From Castor canadensis (taxonomy: Eukaryota > Chordata > Mammalia > Rodentia > Castoridae): a stretch of 64,000 bases of DNA. Shown here in pieces: positions 16,761-30,107 of the stretch. The notes under the pieces were generated by a model. That model was given only the letters and a program-made list of their open reading frames with translations. It was not told the origin of the DNA and did no database searches. The position numbers and the translations under genes were made by a program. Numbering within the stretch: the stretch's first letter is position 1; each line of letters opens with the position of its first letter. The DNA lies in assembly GCF_047511655.1 (NCBI RefSeq), contig NC_133400.1, positions 37,650,001 to 37,714,000 on the forward strand. The letters run 5' to 3'.

Positions 16761-17239
16761 TCTACAAATTCTAGTCCATCCTCTCTTACCAAATCTAACC
16801 CCTCAGAACACTTGTCCAGTTTTGATCACTACAGTTCAAAACAGAAGTAGAAAAACTAAAGCTGTGAAAAGCCAACGATAAGTGAACAAATAAAAAGAAA
16901 GACTGACAAAATACAGCTCTTTCAGAAAGGGCAATGTTTAAGTTGGCAAAATGAAGAGGGGGGGGCCTGTCTTCTAAGAATGAAAGGCTTAAGGGAGGCT
17001 ATGCTGGTTAGGTTGGGGGTATACTCCCAGCACCTTCAGCCAGGCCACCAAGACTCTATGAAGTGAGAAAAGAACAGGAAGGGGACAGAAAACGTCTCAA
17101 CTAACTCAGGGGTAGGACATGGGTTATGAAGCACATGTCACAGAAACCAGAGGATGCCTCCATCCCAATGACCGAGAGATTTATCTGCGTACGACTGAGC
17201 CATACACTCCCGCTGGAAACCTTTCCTGGTTCACCATAG

Positions 17240-17500
17240 CCAACCAAAATGCACCATAATGTCCTCAGCCAGGCACACTAGACTCCAGTCCACTTTTTCC
17301 ATCTCATTCGCCTCCCACATCCCTCAGCCACACAAAGTTCTACTGAGGGCTCCAACCCCCTTTCCCAAATGCTCAGAACTTCCCAACCCCCTGCCTTTGC
17401 TTTGCTCCAGCACCATTTCCACTTGGAATAATCTCACATTTTCTCTGCGTCCTGAAAAATCCTTAATGGATTGGGGGAGGAGAGGCTGAGGGAATAATAT
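17240..17500 (+). mobile_element. L2-like fragment
   Basis: Order of GACTCCAGTCCACTTTTTCC, CTTTGCTTTGCTCCAGCACC and ACTTGGAATAATCTC recalls L2; the 76-codon open frame here is not a gene. Confidence 0.45.
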
Positions 17501-18231
17501 GGCAGTCAGCTCTCTGAAAGCAAAGACAGTACCCTCTCTGTCCTCATCATCCTCATACTTTGTGGAGCCAACAGGGAAGTTGCTATTTAGCAAAAGGTAG
17601 AGATAATTTCTGGAACCCCTCCCAGCTCTGAAACTGGGAACACTTTAATCCCAGCTTTGTTTTAACAGGGAGACTGCTGCCTCAAGGAGGGCCAGCTGCA
17701 GTCTGCCAGGTATCAACTGATGAGCAGAGCAGCAAAAACACATGCTCTCTGCCCCGGCCCACCTCTGGGCCAGGCAGGCACAGAAATGGGGCCGACCTTC
17801 TTCCAGCCAAGCTTTAAACTTAACTTTAAACTGCAAGGAGTCAGCAGTGGACACTGGACTCTGACTTGTCCAGCTCACTGATTGAGTCAGCAGAACTGGG
17901 TGTCCCCATAAGGACCCAGCAGGCCATAAGCTCATCAAACTCCTTAAGTCCTCATAGGACCAAGTGTCATATTCTCCCTGGGACCTCCTCTCATGTATTC
18001 AAGGATACCAAGTGACCACCTTGCACTGAAGACATTCAATTTTAGTGCCTCTGGGAATAAAATCATGGAACCTTCCCCTCTGTCAACATTCTGGGTCAGA
18101 GTTATCTTGAGCAAGCAGCTAAGTGACTATTTCAATGGTTTCTTCTTCTTTTTTTAAAAAAAAAGGTGTTTTCTTTTTTATAAAACCCTTCTTGATGCTG
18201 CCTTCAAATTCTATCCAGGTCAGAAGTATCC

Positions 18232-18362
18232 TAGCTGGACGTGGGCGAGGCATGCCTGTAAGCCTGTGATCTTAGTGCTGGGGAGACTAAGGAAGGAGAA
18301 TTGCAAGTTCGAGGCCAGCCTAGACACACAGCAACATCTTGCCTCAAAAACAAACAAAAACC
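18232..18362 (+). mobile_element. 7SL/B1-like SINE, sense
   Basis: GCATGCCTGTAAGCCTGTGA and CAAGTTCGAGGCCAGCCTAG, A-rich tail. Confidence 0.8.
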
Positions 18363-18861
18363 CTCAATATCCTAGGAGCGCACGTATCACACCTTCCCCA
18401 GCCATCCTTGTTATAAGGACGTGGAAATCGCTCCTGGCTGTGGTCACTTTGACATACAGATATGAACCCAAGTTGAGATCTCAGCCAAGATGAAGTCCCA
18501 GGGACACCTTATTAATGTCCAACCCTCTGAGTCCTCACAACTGGTGACTGTACTCAGATAAGTGGCTGATCAGTCAGGGTTCTGGAGAAACATAAAAGAC
18601 GGAATTCTGTCCGACCCTCCTCCACTCGCCCACTCTTGTCAGGGAACGATGACTGGCAAAGACCCAACATGCTTCAGGCACAAGGAAAAAGCTTCAGGAA
18701 CAAACCCTCCTCACAGCCTGCCTCCCTCCCTCCCGTCCTACCGAACAGGATTCCCTCTCACCACCCATCCAGAAACCCTGTTCCGCTCTCCTCTTTTACT
18801 TTCTTCAAAGCACTTACTATCTGAAACTCTCTCCTTCCTTTATGAATTTGTTTTTCTCCCT

Positions 18862-19896
<1,035 letters not shown>

Positions 19897-20589
19897 TCCC
19901 ACAAAGCTAAGCGCGGGCCTGGACGGGGATCGGGCTGGAGGCGGGAGAGGTAATCTGGTTCTGCCCCGGGCTGGGCCGGCTCTTTGTAGCTACAGAAGGG
20001 ACCTAGGGGTTTCGGCTTGGACCAGGGCTGTGCTCTCTGCCGCTTGTGAGAGTTAGAGCTATTTCCCAGGACCCACATTCCGCCTTCCTCCAACCTCACC
20101 TTCCAACACCTGCAAAGACAGGCTGCTAGATGGTGCAGTCTTCCCCTGAAGTTTCATCATCCAGGGCCATATGGTGCTACTGGCCACTCATCGCAGGCTG
20201 ATAGGAAGTTAGGGATTTGAGACTTGATTGTGCCAGTTTGGTGTTAGGGTGAACAAAAGGAAGTCATGTTTGAACTGGACCCCCTCCCCCTTGAAGGTGA
20301 TTTACTGGAAACTTCACCCGGCCCTAAAGAAAAATAAACATCCACCTTTAACTATTTACTAGAAACAACCCACCTGGCCTAAAAGAAATGACCCGCTATT
20401 TTATGCCATTGAGCATTTTCCCACTCAGTGACCTTTTTGGGACTTCTCCACCCATCTCCTGTAAGTCTGTAGGTGGTTAGGGGCTCCAGCTCTCTTGCTG
20501 GGGTCCCGTTCCGCAGGGCCACATCTCCAAAATAATTCCTTTGCTGGCAGTGAGCTGACTTCCCGCCTATCTATCCTGCATCTCTTTAA

Positions 20590-20665
20590 CTTGGCCCCTT
20601 CCTCAACGTCAGTTTCCTTGTCAGCAAAAACCCCTGAAAGGGTTGTTGTGAGAATTAAAGAACAA
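20590..20665 (-). mobile_element. MIR fragment
   Basis: CGTCAGTTTCCTTGTCAGC, then GGGTTGTTGTGAGAATTAAA. Confidence 0.6.
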
Positions 20666-20769
20666 CATACCAAGTGGTAAGGTTGTTCCTGACTGCTCCA
20701 TCTGAAACCCTCCCCCACCTCTATTACTCCCGTTTTGTTTCTTTCCTAGTATTTAAATTTATCTTATTT

Positions 20770-20920
20770 AGTTACTCTTCACTGGCTTATGGTCTACTTT
20801 CCCCTTCTGTAAGCTCCAGAAGGGGAGGAAGTCTGTTTTTCTTGTTCATTGCATTCACCTCACCTGTAAAGTTCTGGCACACAGTTAGGCACTCAGTAAA
20901 TATTGGTTGAATAATGAATA
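20770..20920 (+). mobile_element. L2 3' end fragment
   Basis: GTAAGCTCCAGAAGGGGAGG, TTCTGGCACACAGTTAGGCA and CTCAGTAAATATTGGTTGAA, a good match to the L2 terminus. Confidence 0.75.
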
Positions 20921-21353
20921 CTCAGCAAGGGTGGCCATTCATTATTTTGGCAATGGTATCTCTAACCAGTAGGTTCCCTGGCTCACACAAAGCAAGTGTG
21001 GAGCAAGACTAGGTAGTAAAGCTAGAGTGGGAATAGAATACCCAGAGTCTATTGAGATATCAAAAGAACAGGAATAGAAGAGAGAATGGAGAGGAGTCAC
21101 CTCCCTCTCTCTGCCTCAGACTCTTTATCTGCAAAATAAACTGGACTAAATGGCCTCTCCAGTTCCTTCCTGTTATGGAAATTCTGAGTCTAGGTATTTT
21201 CAGACACAAAAATAACCTAGAGCTCCCACACTCCAACAAATACATGCATTCACATTAGGTTTGTAAAAGTTGGGGTCAGAAGGCACATAATAAACCCAAC
21301 ACTGTAGGGGAGAAGGTAAGCAGGAAATCTGGGTTTGAATATGTTGCATGCAA

Positions 21354-21422
21354 GGCCTGGAGTATAGTATAGTGATAGAGCACTTACCTAGTATGCACAA
21401 GGCCCTTACTTGAATATAGTTG
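21354..21422 (+). mobile_element. ID-like SINE, sense, fragment
   Basis: AGTGATAGAGCACTTACC and ATGCACAAGGCCC; box B decayed, no A tail. Confidence 0.65.
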
Positions 21423-21439
21423 CAAATAGTCATTTACTG

Positions 21440-21560
21440 TTTAGCTCACTTTGAACATGTTACTTAGCCTATGTAAACTTAGTCTCTCCATGTGCAAAAT
21501 GGGAATAACAACACCTACCTGGTGCAACTGTGGAAAAAGTTCAAGGAGGTACTATGTAAA
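21440..21560 (-). mobile_element. MIR fragment
   Basis: GTTACTTAGCCTATGTAAAC and ATGTGCAAAATGGGAATAAC. Confidence 0.7.
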
Positions 21561-22065
21561 AATCAAGCTTGGATACTAATGCTATGAGTCACTCTTGTTC
21601 GTCCTTGTCAATAGAATGCTCTATACTTTGATTAAATAAATTGGTTACCAATAAAAGGGGAAATGGAGGAGAGGGGAAGAGAACAGAAACCAAAGATATC
21701 TCTGACTGTCCCTATGTTAATGAACTGGCTTGACTTAAGGAAGAAACTGAAAAGTTGTTTGAACGTCTCATCTACTAGTTATGCCTCTGGTACCTGTATC
21801 TTCATGGTCCCCTTCCCAACTTTTGTCTCAATGGCCAGGTATTCAGTCTTCAGGTTAAAAATTCTCTCACGGTGAACTTAGCTCCTCCAAAGACCCACGG
21901 CCTTTACTGTCATGTCCCCAGTTGAGGAGACACACAAACACACCCTCTACTCCGCAGCATGCTTATTTTGACCTATATATGATGTAAATGCATTCCCTTG
22001 CTATCCATAGAGTCAGTACACTATGTCCTTTCTGCTATCTTTGCTCCAGCTTGGTAGGAACAGGA

Positions 22066-22170
22066 GAGCTGGATTTTAAGGAGTGACTCAATTGGTTAAG
22101 TACCTGCCTGCCTAGCAAGTGTGAGGCCCTGAGTTGAAGCCTTAGTGTCACCAAAAAAAAAAAAAAAAAA
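22066..22170 (+). mobile_element. tRNA-derived SINE, sense
   Basis: TACCTGCCTGCCTAGCAAG (one unit duplicated) and an 18-base A tail. Confidence 0.8.
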
Positions 22171-22326
22171 GAAGAAAAAGCCCATTTGCACAACTGAGAA
22201 AAACAATACCTAGCAAACAGTCCATTTATTTGGGCTCCCACGTCATCATCGTGAAAAAAAACAAGTAGTTAGTGTCCCTAACTTGTCCTTTGCCTAGTGT
22301 CTCTGAGATTGCGTAAGAAAGCTCTA

Positions 22327-22410
22327 GGGGCTGGGGATGTGGCTCAGTGGTAGAGGCCTGCCAAGCATTCTAGAGGCCTCAGATTAATCCCCAGCATCAA
22401 AAAAAAGAAG
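22327..22410 (+). mobile_element. ID-like SINE, sense
   Basis: GGGGCTGGGGATGTGGCTCA, close to the rodent ID consensus. Confidence 0.85.
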
Positions 22411-22498
22411 AAAGGGAGGGAGGAAGCAAGGAAGGAAGGAACGAATGAACGAAGGAAGGGAGAAAGAAGAAAGAGAAAGAAAGGAAAGAAAGAAAGAT
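22410..22498. repeat. (GGAA)n/(GAAA)n repeat
   Basis: Purine-rich tail expansion of the ID SINE. Confidence 0.9.
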
Positions 22499-22529
22499 CC
22501 CTTGTGAACCACTTTCTGCCCTTTTGGGC

Positions 22530-22655
22530 AGAAAGTATTATCTCTAATTTACAGTCTCAGAGAGGTTTAGCCGTTGTTTAGGTGACACAGCTAAATGTAG
22601 ATTGTAGAGTAGGAATTGTGTTTCCTAATCCAGTGCTATAGCCACCCCCTACCAC
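22530..22655 (+). mobile_element. MIR fragment
   Basis: TCTCAGAGAGGTTTAGCCGT, GGTGACACAGCTAAATG and GTGTTTCCTAATCCAGTGC. Confidence 0.7.
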
Positions 22656-22974
22656 CACAGAGACCAGTCTTGCATAATTCCCTGAGTGTGGAAATTTGAA
22701 CTGTCCATTGCAATGCACTAGCCTTTAAAGTTTCTAGATGGTAATTGTGATGATGGTGGTAGTAACAGCATGAACTTTGCTGTTATTTTGCTCTCCAGAT
22801 CAATTGGGGGTGGAGTAGAAACAGGATCCTAAATACTAAATATAAAACCTGATTGAAATGATCTTAATGCTTTTCCTGTGACCTAGAAGAGAACTTTAAA
22901 TATGCAGCAAATACTGTCCACCCATACAGTTGGGATAGTTATGTGTTTGCAAGCCATACCTGTCTTTATTCCTT

Positions 22975-23080
22975 AATTCAACAAGGTTTTATTGGACACT
23001 TACCATGTGCAGCGCAGTGGACTAAGTTCCAGGACATCAGTAAATCAGATCATCCCTGCCTGCATAGACCAGCAATTTCT
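22975..23080. mobile_element. Old LINE (L2/L3-like) fragment
   Basis: TTATTGGACACTTACCATGT and TTCCAGGACATCAG. Confidence 0.4.
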
Positions 23081-23654
23081 TAGCAAAAGCAGACATCAAC
23101 CAGCTCATCATACTTATAGACTTGTGATTACAAACTGTGATAACTACTGGGGAGAAAAAGGATGGCATTTGATGAGAAATCAGAGGTCTGAGTGAAGATT
23201 TCCCAGATTAAGTAGCTTGGGAGCATCCCAAGGATGATAAAGGATAGCAGTACTGGCAGTGTGGCAGCCACAGAGATGTGCCTTGCCTGAGTTCACAGCC
23301 ATGTCCTAACTGAAAAGGCTAACACTCCGTCATTGAACAAGGCAAGGTCTAAGAATCTGGGTGACTCCTTTGCTTCAGGGCTTTCCCAGAAGATTGGCTG
23401 AGGCTTTGTCAACTGTATCAGTTTTTCTTTCTCTGTCCATCCCACTTCTTCCTGCAGGAGTTGATCCCTAATATACATTTTGCACCTCACACCCCAGTTT
23501 AGTGTCAGTGGTGAGATGGACAACTTCCTGGGCCAGGAAGTCTGAGAAATTCCAAGGCCAGGGTGACTGGGGGCCAACAGTGATAGAGGACAGGGCTGCA
23601 GACAGGTGGCAGAGATGTAAGTGGTGTCAGGACATGCAAGTCAGATCCTGAATG

Positions 23655-23901
23655 TAAGAATTTTAGTATTCCCTGAAACTATGAAACTACTAGAAGAAAA
23701 CATATCAAGACATCAGAATAGGCAATGATAATTTTAGACAAGACCTCAAAAGCACAAACAAGAAAAGAAAAAATAATGATTATACCAGAAAAAATGGGAT
23801 TATATCAAGTTAGGAAGCTTCTGCAGTTTGGTGGAGTAGCTCAAGCAGTACAGCACCCGCCTAGCAAGTATGAGGCCCTGAGTTCAAAAACCCCAGGGCT
23901 G

Positions 23902-23932
<31 letters not shown>

Positions 23933-24900
23933 GAAGAAGAAGAAGCTTCTGCACAACAAAAGAAAGAATCAGCTGAGTGATGAGACAACCTGCAGAATGA
24001 AAGAAAATATTTCCATCTAACAAGGAATTAATATCCAGAATATATAAGGAACTTAACAGCAAAAAAGGTACTCTAATTTAAAAATGGGCAAATGATCTGA
24101 ATAAACGTTTCTCAAAAGAAGACAGGCCAATAGGTGTGTTAATAAATGCTCAATGTCACTAATCATCAGAGAAATCAAAATATAAGGAGATATCATCTTA
24201 CCCTAAATAGAAGAGCTATTTTAAAAAATACTGGCTAGGATGTGGAAAAAGGGAAACTCACACATTGTTTTGTGGGAATTAAATTAGTATAACCATATAG
24301 GAAGCAGTACGGAATTTCCTCAAAAAATGAAATAGAACTATATATGATGGAGTAATCTTACTACTGGATATATAGCCAAAGGAAATTAGCATATCAAAGA
24401 GATAGCTACAATCCCATGCTTATTACAGCACTATTCACAATGGCCAAGATGTGGAATCAATTGAGGAGATGTCTATCAATGGACAAATGAACAAAGAAAA
24501 TGTGGTATATATACAAAATAGGATCTTATTCTGCCACAAAAGGAAAGAAATCTTGTCACTTGTGGCAATATGAATGGAAATGGAAAACATAATGTAAAGT
24601 GAAACAAGCGAGGCACAGAAAGACTGAATGTTCTCACTCATATGGAAGCTAAACAAGTTCATTTCATTAAGTAGAGAATAGAATAGTGGTCACTGGAGAC
24701 CAGGAAAGATAGAGGGGAGGTGAAATAGAGGGAGTTTGGATAATGGGTACCAAAATATAGATAGATAGGAGGAATAATTTCTAGCATTCTACCACCCAGT
24801 AGGATAACTATAGTTCACAATAATTTATTATATCTCTCATAAAGAACTAGAGGTGAAGAGTTTGAAAGTCCCCAACACAAAGAAATGGTAAATGTTTAAG
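23655..24900 (+). mobile_element. L1 3' region, sense, with one SINE insertion
   Basis: ORF2-end sequence (AAAACATATCAAGACATCAG; GAATTAATATCCAGAATATA; AATGGGCAAATGATCTGAAT) and L1 3' UTR (CACTATTCACAATGGCCAAG). Stops and indels throughout; interrupted at 23826-23941. Confidence 0.9.
23826..23941 (+). mobile_element. tRNA-derived SINE in L1, with target duplication
   Basis: GAAGCTTCTGCA on both sides (23814-23825 and 23942-23953); long A and GAA tail. Confidence 0.88.
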
Positions 24901-25497
24901 GAGATATTAAGGAGAAACTTTGATCTTCATCATAAGGATGATTAGAAGATTTAAAGTAGAGGAGTGATATGATCAGATTTATGTTTTAAATTCTGCTGCA
25001 GGGAGATGCCATGGGGGGGTGCAACCAAGAGTATAGGAATATAAACTGTGACATCAAGGTCCAGTGTTGGCTGGTGATAGTGTATGTGTGTGTGATGCCA
25101 AGTGAACAGGCTCTTTAGATATTCCCAGCACCTATTGAATGAATAAGAAAATAGATTCTACAAGGTCCATGCTCTCAAGGTATTTGTAATCCAGCAGGAG
25201 ATGGGTAGTGTGTGCCTTGGGCAGCCTCTAAAAGTGCTGTCCAGTCAGTCCTTGGAGGCAGTGAGGGCCATTCACAAGTAACAACAGAACAGTACAGAGA
25301 GAGTGGGTCTTCAGGAAGAGCATATGGACACCATGAGGCTGTAAGGACAACAGATAACTTCCCAGAATGTCAAATCATGTTTGGGCTGGGTGCTTGGGTG
25401 ACTCTTTGAAAGGTAACTCTTAGTGTCTCATTCCCAAGAGCACTTGAGGAGACCAGTAAAAGTTAGTGTTCTCAGTAATCAAATGCCTTGGTCCAGG

Positions 25498-25645
25498 GCA
25501 GTGGTCCTGGTGTTCTCTAAGGATCACCTACAGATTCCAGAGCATTGCTCCAAATTTGCTAGCTCTGATGTTCCAGAAATTTTCCTCTAACTAAAGGAGT
25601 TCCAATCCTTTAACTGATAAATACTAAAGTTTGAGAAAATGGTGC
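25498..25645 (+). mobile_element. MER5-like hAT-Charlie nonautonomous element
   Basis: Begins CAGTGGTCCTGG, contains GGATCACCTACAGATTCC and ends AAAGTTTGAGAAAATGG, the order of MER5A with its terminal inverted repeats partly decayed. Confidence 0.55.
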
Positions 25646-25879
25646 AGGACAAGGTTAGGCATGTCAACAAACCCAGATTAGGGAGGTCTGAATTATATTT
25701 CCAAATTTGTCATTAATAATATATTTGTCCTTGTGCTAGTGCTATTCCCCCTTTCCCTGTTTTAGCCTTATTGTCCTTGTCTGCAGGATTTCTTGCATGT
25801 CTACCTGACTTCTGAGTTACTTGCCTCTGAGCAACTTAAAACATTACCCTTCCAACCTGAGTGACTCTCTTAGTCACAG

Positions 25880-25980
25880 CTGCAGCCCCAGCTCACTGAG
25901 CCTCTGTCTCTTCCCCTGTCAGTGAGAGGACATCAGCCCCTGCCTCAGGGTGTTACTGAAAGGATTAGAGATGCTATTAA
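25880..25980 (-). mobile_element. MIR fragment
   Basis: GCCTCTGTCTCTTCCCCTGT and CAGGGTGTTACTGAAAGGAT. Confidence 0.55.
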
Positions 25981-26149
25981 ATTTTATTTCCCCTGTGGAT
26001 ACTGGAGTAAATCTGAAAAGATAATCACTCCATTATTAATGGTGCCTATCTTTGATAAGATTATTAGTGATTAGTTTTTCTTTTGGGTTAATGCATTTGC
26101 AGTGTTAAGGAATAGTAGATTTTTAAATAATGATTAATAAAAATACATT

Positions 26150-26870
26150 GAAAATAAGCACAGAATTAACATATGATTCAGCAATTTCATTTCTAGTCAC
26201 ATAAACAGAAGAATTGAAATCTATCTGGCAGAGTGGCTCTAGTGGTAGAGTGCCTGCCTAGCAAGCTTAGCAAGCCTAGCAAGTGTGAGGCTCTGAGTTC
26301 AAGCCCCAGTATCACCAAAAATAAAAAAATATAAAAAATTGAAATTGAAAAGATATTTGTATACCAATTTTATAGCAACATTATTTACAATAGCCAAAAG
26401 GTAGACACAACCCAAATGTGTTATGGGCAGGTGAATGGATAAACAAAATGTGGTATATGCAAATGAGAGAGTCAGCCTTAAAAAGGAAAGAAATTCTGAC
26501 ACATACAACATAGATGAAACTTAAAAACATGATTTTAAGTGAAATAAACCAGACATAAAAGGAAGAATATTGTATGATTCCTCTTAAATAAGATAACAAG
26601 GATAGGCAAATTCCTAGAGACAGAATTGGAGGTTACCAAGAACTCAGGGGAGGCCGGATGAGGACTTATTGTTTAATGGGTATGTTTAATGGGTACATAG
26701 TTTCAGTTTGGAACAATGGAAAGTTCTAGAGATGAATGGTGGTGATAGTTATACAATAGTGTGAATATACTTAATGTCACTGAGCTGTACAATTAAAAAT
26801 GATTAAAATGGTAAATTTAATGTGTTTTTAATCATAGTTAAAAATATTGATTTCCTACATAGTGCAAGGA
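26150..26870 (+). mobile_element. L1 3' UTR fragment, sense
   Basis: GCAACATTATTTACAATAGC, AAAATGTGGTATATGC and GTACATAGTTTCAGTTTGGA mark the end of an L1; a SINE sits at 26225-26336. Confidence 0.85.
26225..26336 (+). mobile_element. tRNA-derived SINE with internal triplication
   Basis: Three 9-bp units at 26258-26284; AATTGAAAT flanks the insertion (26212-26220 and 26337-26345). Confidence 0.85.
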
Positions 26871-26968
26871 AAATGGAAATGATGTAAATCTTAGAGTGGT
26901 TAAGGCCTGGTTTTAGAGAAGGCTACTAAGCCATTTCTGGGGGGGTGTTAAGAGGTATTGGCTTAGGA

Positions 26969-26991
26969 TTCTCTCTCTCTCTCTCTCTCCC
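26969..26991. repeat. (CT)n repeat
   Basis: About ten CT units. Confidence 0.85.
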
Positions 26992-27510
26992 CACATATTA
27001 GATCTTCATCCTTGCTACTCATATTTTTCTTTATAAATGAAGTCCTCATTTTGTTTTATAATCAGGAGAAGGTTAGTAGATCTCATTGGGATCCCATGTA
27101 CTCTGAGTATCTTCAAAGAAAATCATTTCCTTTCTAACAAGCAAATACTAGTTAAGGTGAACTAAAAACCAGGATGTATATATCACTAAGCTTACATGAC
27201 AAAGTGGGTTAATGATAAAACTTTGATACCAATCTAAACTATACAGAGATAACAGGCACATTCAATATTTATGTAATTTATGGAGATTGAAATTGAGTAA
27301 AGACACTTCTTAACAAAAGTGGTATGCAATATTCAGTATTGTATTGATGAGTCTTCAAACAGTAGCAGGAACATTTTGTTCTTAGCTGCCAACTCAACTA
27401 AATCCAGGGGTACAGAAGAATGAGAAGAGGAAGGGGGAAAAGAGCAAAGAAGGAACAATTGTATAAGCTTCATGAGCAAGTAAAACCCTTTCATTCAAAG
27501 TGTGTTTGTT

Positions 27511-27603
27511 GTGGGGGAGAGGGTGGAGGTGGAGGGGGGTGGAGAAATACCCAAACAATGTATGCACGTGTGAATAAATGAATAAAAAACAAACAAACAA
27601 AAA
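27511..27603 (+). mobile_element. Very short L1 3' tail insertion with target duplication
   Basis: 93 bp ending CCCAAACAATGTATGCACG, then TGTGAATAAATGAATAAAAA and an A-rich tail. CAAAGTGTGTTTGTT occurs on both sides (27496-27510 and 27604-27618). Confidence 0.85.
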
Positions 27604-28959
27604 CAAAGTGTGTTTGTTTCACGTTCCTGATTTCTTCCTCATCCTTCAGGGACATGAGGACTCTTGAACTTTTGCTTCTGCCATGAAGAACGTTTGGGGA
27701 TGATTTCAGAAGCAGCCCAAAGGACTAATAGGAAGAGACCTTAGCAGCAAGCTCATTGACTTCAACTACTGAGGGCCCTAAAACACAGATAAAATACTAA
27801 GCAATAATTCAAATCAGTATTTCCAAGTGGTTTACTCATCGTTTCCCCAAATATTTTCTTCATAAAGCCACAAAATCTTTTAGCTACAAAAGCTTACAAA
27901 ATAGTTTTGGAACTTACATGTGCAATACCATAAGCCCTGATGCTTTGTAATTCTCAAGTCTTCTACTTTTTGGATTCTGTTCAATCTTCACGTAACCGTA
28001 TTGTATTCAGGACCTGCTCCTCCACCACCCCAAGTTTTATGATTCACTAGAATGACTTACAGAACTCAGGAAAGCCCTATACTCATTATTACAGTCTTCT
28101 TATATAGGATACAATTTAGAAACATCAATAGCCCTTAAGTGTAGATACAAACCAAAATTTCAGTAACACAGGTTTTCACATTTATCTATGTATTTACCTT
28201 TACTGGAGAGCTTTCATTTCTAGATGGCTTCGATTTACTGTCTAGTGCTGTTCCATTTCAACTTGAAGGACATGTTTTAGCATTTCTTGTAGGGCAAGTG
28301 TAGTGATAATGAACTCTCTCTTAGCTTTCATTTATGTGCAAATGTCTTAATTTCTCCCTGGTTTTGGAAGGACAGTTTGCTGGATATAGAATTTTCAACT
28401 TACAGGGTTTTTGTTTGTTTTATTTTATTCTTTCAGCACTTTAAATGTACAATCCCATTGCCTTCTCATCTAAAGAAACCTGATAGTCTTACCAAGAATA
28501 CTTCCTAAGTGGTAAGTTGCTTCTCCCTTGTTTTTAAGATGTTTTCTTTATATTTGCTTTCTAATATTTTGGTTATAATGTATCTTATTGTGGGTCTGTT
28601 TGGGTTTATCCTCCTGGGGATTACTGAACTTTCTGAACTGATTATATTAATGTTTCTCCTTGAATCTGGGAAGTTTTCAATCATTATTTCTTCAAATAAA
28701 CTCTTAAACTTTTCTATTTTTCTTCTTTTTCTAGAACTCACTCTCACAATATGTATACTGATCTATTTAGAGTCCTGGGACCTGTAGGCTTTGTTCACTT
28801 TTATTTTTGTTTCTTCCTGTTCTTCATATTCAATCGTTTCAAATGAACAATTTTCAAGTTTGTTGATTCTTCCTTCTGCTTATTTGAGTCCACTATTAAA
28901 CCCCTCTAGTAAACTTTGCAATTAAGTTATTATAGTTTTGGCTTGGAATTTCTGTTTGC

Positions 28960-29044
28960 TTTTTGTTTTTGGTTTTGATGGTGCTGGAGACTGAACACAG
29001 GGTCTCATGATAGCTAGGTAAATTCTCTACTACTGAACCAGCCC
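28960..29044 (-). mobile_element. ID-like SINE, antisense
   Basis: GGTGCTGGAGACTGAACAC to ACTGAACCAGCCCC. Confidence 0.7.
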
Positions 29045-29138
29045 CTGTTTCATTCTTTTCAAATTTCTCTTCATTGATATTCTAATTTTGCTCATATATT
29101 GTTTTCCTTTAATTCTTTGTTTAGTTTATCTTTTAGCT

Positions 29139-29356
29139 CTTTTTTTTTTTTTTTGTAATGGGGATTGAACCCAGGGCCTTGTGCATATTAGGTATATACT
29201 TGATCACTTGTGCCACACTCCCAGTCCTTTTGTTTGTATTATTCATTTTTGAGATAGAGTCCTGCTAACTTTGTCCAGGCTGGCCTTGAATTTGAAATCC
29301 TGCCTCTACCTACCAAGTAGCTGGGATTATAGACATATACCACCATGCTCAGCATC
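29139..29356 (-). mobile_element. Composite SINE, antisense
   Basis: GGGATTGAACCCAGGGCC, then GCTGGCCTTGAATTTGAAAT and AAGTAGCTGGGATTATAG. Confidence 0.85.
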
Positions 29357-30035
29357 TTTTTAGCTCTTTGAGCATATTTAAGAAAGTGTTTAAAAGTCTT
29401 TTCTTCTAGTAATTCTGTGCCTGTGTTTCTTCAGAGATGGTTTTTGGACATTAATTTTGGTCTTTTGGATGGGGCACATTTTTGTGTTTCTTTGTATGTA
29501 TTGAGATCTTTGCTGAAAAATTGGCATTAAAAAAAAAGTCACCTTTCTTAGCTTTTACAGATTGGTTCTTTGTAGTGGGAGACCTTCACTAATTGGCTCA
29601 ACATGAAGGCATAAAGTCTTTGGGGCCTTTTCTAGGTATGAGTGTTTCCTGGGTCTCTGTATGCATGCTTTCCCCCTAAACCCTATGTACTCAGCAGCTC
29701 AATCAGTTATTTTGTACTCTTATTCAGTAATCTCCTGCCCCAGGTTTCTGTGAGTGAATAGTTATACTGTTGCTTGAGTTATGCCTGCTGCTTCCTGCAG
29801 CTTTTCCTAGTCTGAACTTTGTCACATTTGGCCACGTGAGCTCCAAGTTAGGTCACAGAGGCCAATCAGTTTCCAGACAGCTGAAAACATTGAAAATTAG
29901 GTCCATTCTGCTGTGTCAAGTGAACTGTAGACCAGACCATTGGTTTCTCTAAATCACACCATGCCATGCTAGGTGGGAGTAAAGCAAGATCAAGTAAAAA
30001 TGCCTTGAAACATTCTTCTATTTTGAATGTAGCTT

Positions 30036-30107
30036 TTCCCCACCTTGGAACTGGGGATTGAACCAAGGGCCTCAAGTACTCTGCCACTTGAACCATCCCT
30101 CCAACCC
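30036..30107 (-). mobile_element. tRNA-derived SINE, antisense, fragment
   Basis: CTGGGGATTGAACCAAGGGC to CCATCCCTCCAACCC. Confidence 0.7.

Larger units (their letters stand above)
16153..18231. other. GPT2 intron 1, mostly unique
   Basis: Apart from MIR and L2 traces, 17600-17940 is GC-rich, non-repetitive and has an AP-1/NF-E2-like ATTGAGTCAGCAG near 17881; possible enhancer, unproven. Confidence 0.35.

Noticed and set aside
28505-28787. Overlapping 80-92-codon open frames on both strands
   Set aside because: Antisense and sense shadows of an inactive L1 copy; too short and mutated to be ORF2p.
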